A model generated the notes under the pieces. The model was not told where the DNA came from. It was given only the letters and a program-made list of their open reading frames with translations, and made no database searches. A program made the translations under genes and the position numbers. Positions 5,572 through 5,885 of a DNA stretch of 5,885 nt are shown piece by piece (within the stretch, counting starts at the first letter, position 1; each line of letters starts with the position of its first letter). Source of the stretch: Methanomicrobiales archaeon (GTDB taxonomy: Archaea > Halobacteriota > Methanomicrobia > Methanomicrobiales > JACTUA01); contig JAJRCP010000053.1 in assembly GCA_028678885.1 (NCBI GenBank), forward strand, positions 1 to 5,885. The letters are read 5' to 3'.

Positions 5572-5885
5572 GCTAGAGTGCGAAGTAGAACGGATCGAGG
5601 ATATGATGCGTCATGTCCTGTGGAGCAGCGGAGGTAGGGGGGTAATCGTGGGAGTGAGCGGAGGGGTGGATTCTGCTGTCGCCGCTGCCCTCTGCAAGGG
5701 GGCGCTGGGAAAGGAACGAGTGAAAGGTCTTCTTCTCCCTGCAGCGGTCAGCAGGGCTGAAGATATCCGGGACGCAGAGGAGTTCTGCGCCCATTTGGAT
5801 ATCCAGTACACCCGGATTACCATCCAGCCGATCCTAGATACGTACCGGAAAATACCGGGTTTTGTGAAAGATCCGGTCCTTGAGG
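5561..5885 (+). CDS. nadE: NH3-dependent NAD+ synthetase, N-terminal part (3' end outside window)
   Basis: NadE adenylates deamido-NAD+ (NaAD) with ATP and amidates it to NAD+ (EC 6.3.1.5), the last step of NAD+ synthesis, in the cytosol. The 108 visible residues hold the PP-loop VGVSGGVDSAVAAAL (30-44, core SGGVDS at 33-38), then the family-typical strand KGLLLPA (55-61) and SRAEDIRDAEEF (64-75), which matches the NaAD/ATP region of NadE. No glutaminase (nitrilase) domain precedes the loop, so this is the short ammonia-dependent type, usually about 250 residues. The frame is open to the right edge. The start ATG overlaps the upstream gene by 11 bases and has a good Shine-Dalgarno. It forms an operon with the NcsA-like gene, which belongs to the same PP-loop superfamily. 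Confidence 0.95.
   Translation, partial: MHCELECEVERIEDMMRHVLWSSGGRGVIVGVSGGVDSAVAAALCKGALGKERVKGLLLPAAVSRAEDIRDAEEFCAHLDIQYTRITIQPILDTYRKIPGFVKDPVLE

Noticed and set aside
1..5885. CRISPR array, insertion sequence, integration site or defence island
   Set aside because: No regularly spaced repeats, transposase-like frame or terminal inverted repeats were found. The tRNA 3' end (CGGGTTCAA region) is not duplicated elsewhere in the window, and all recognisable genes are core housekeeping types.

Overview
The window is chromosomal DNA from a euryarchaeon, most likely a methanogen of the Methanomicrobiales type. It carries archaeal-only or archaeal-type genes: transcription factor B, a RIO2 kinase, a DUF460/COG2433 protein and an NcsA/TtuA-like protein. 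The tRNA gene has no encoded CCA, ribosome binding sites match GGAGGTGA, and genes overlap tightly. The order-level call rests on remembered resemblance, not a search. No mobile element, CRISPR array or phage gene is visible.

Layout, left to right. The 3' part of a TFB gene (+) runs off the left edge and is followed by an oligo-T stop signal. A tRNA-Ala(CGC) gene (+, 664-735) follows, with a small hairpin in its presumed 5' leader. A 267-base non-coding gap (736-1002) contains a hairpin, an 8-base direct repeat, two perfect 10-bp palindromes and a T6 run. Next is a minus-strand cluster, transcribed right to left: RIO2 kinase (4674-3811), DUF460 (3814-1862, ATGA overlap) and thiL (1872-1003, GTG start, 11-base overlap). 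A 39-bp divergent promoter gap separates it from a plus-strand pair: an NcsA/TtuA-like protein (4714-5571) and nadE (5561 to the right edge, 11-base overlap).

How the genes fit together. RIO2 acts in small-subunit ribosome maturation, and DUF460 shares its transcript. DUF460 has RuvC-like and coiled-coil regions and a GGW motif resembling the GGQ loop of class-I release factors, so a ribosome or RNA role is plausible but unproven. ThiL makes thiamine pyrophosphate and NadE makes NAD+; both are cofactor kinase/adenylation steps.

The most unusual gene is the NcsA/TtuA-like one. It keeps the family fold markers and N-terminal zinc site but has lost the PP-loop signature (SGGKDS replaced by EGNAGS), the third Fe-S cysteine and half of the C-terminal zinc site. 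It reads as a conserved-looking pseudoenzyme rather than a broken gene. The second point of interest is the GGW motif in DUF460.
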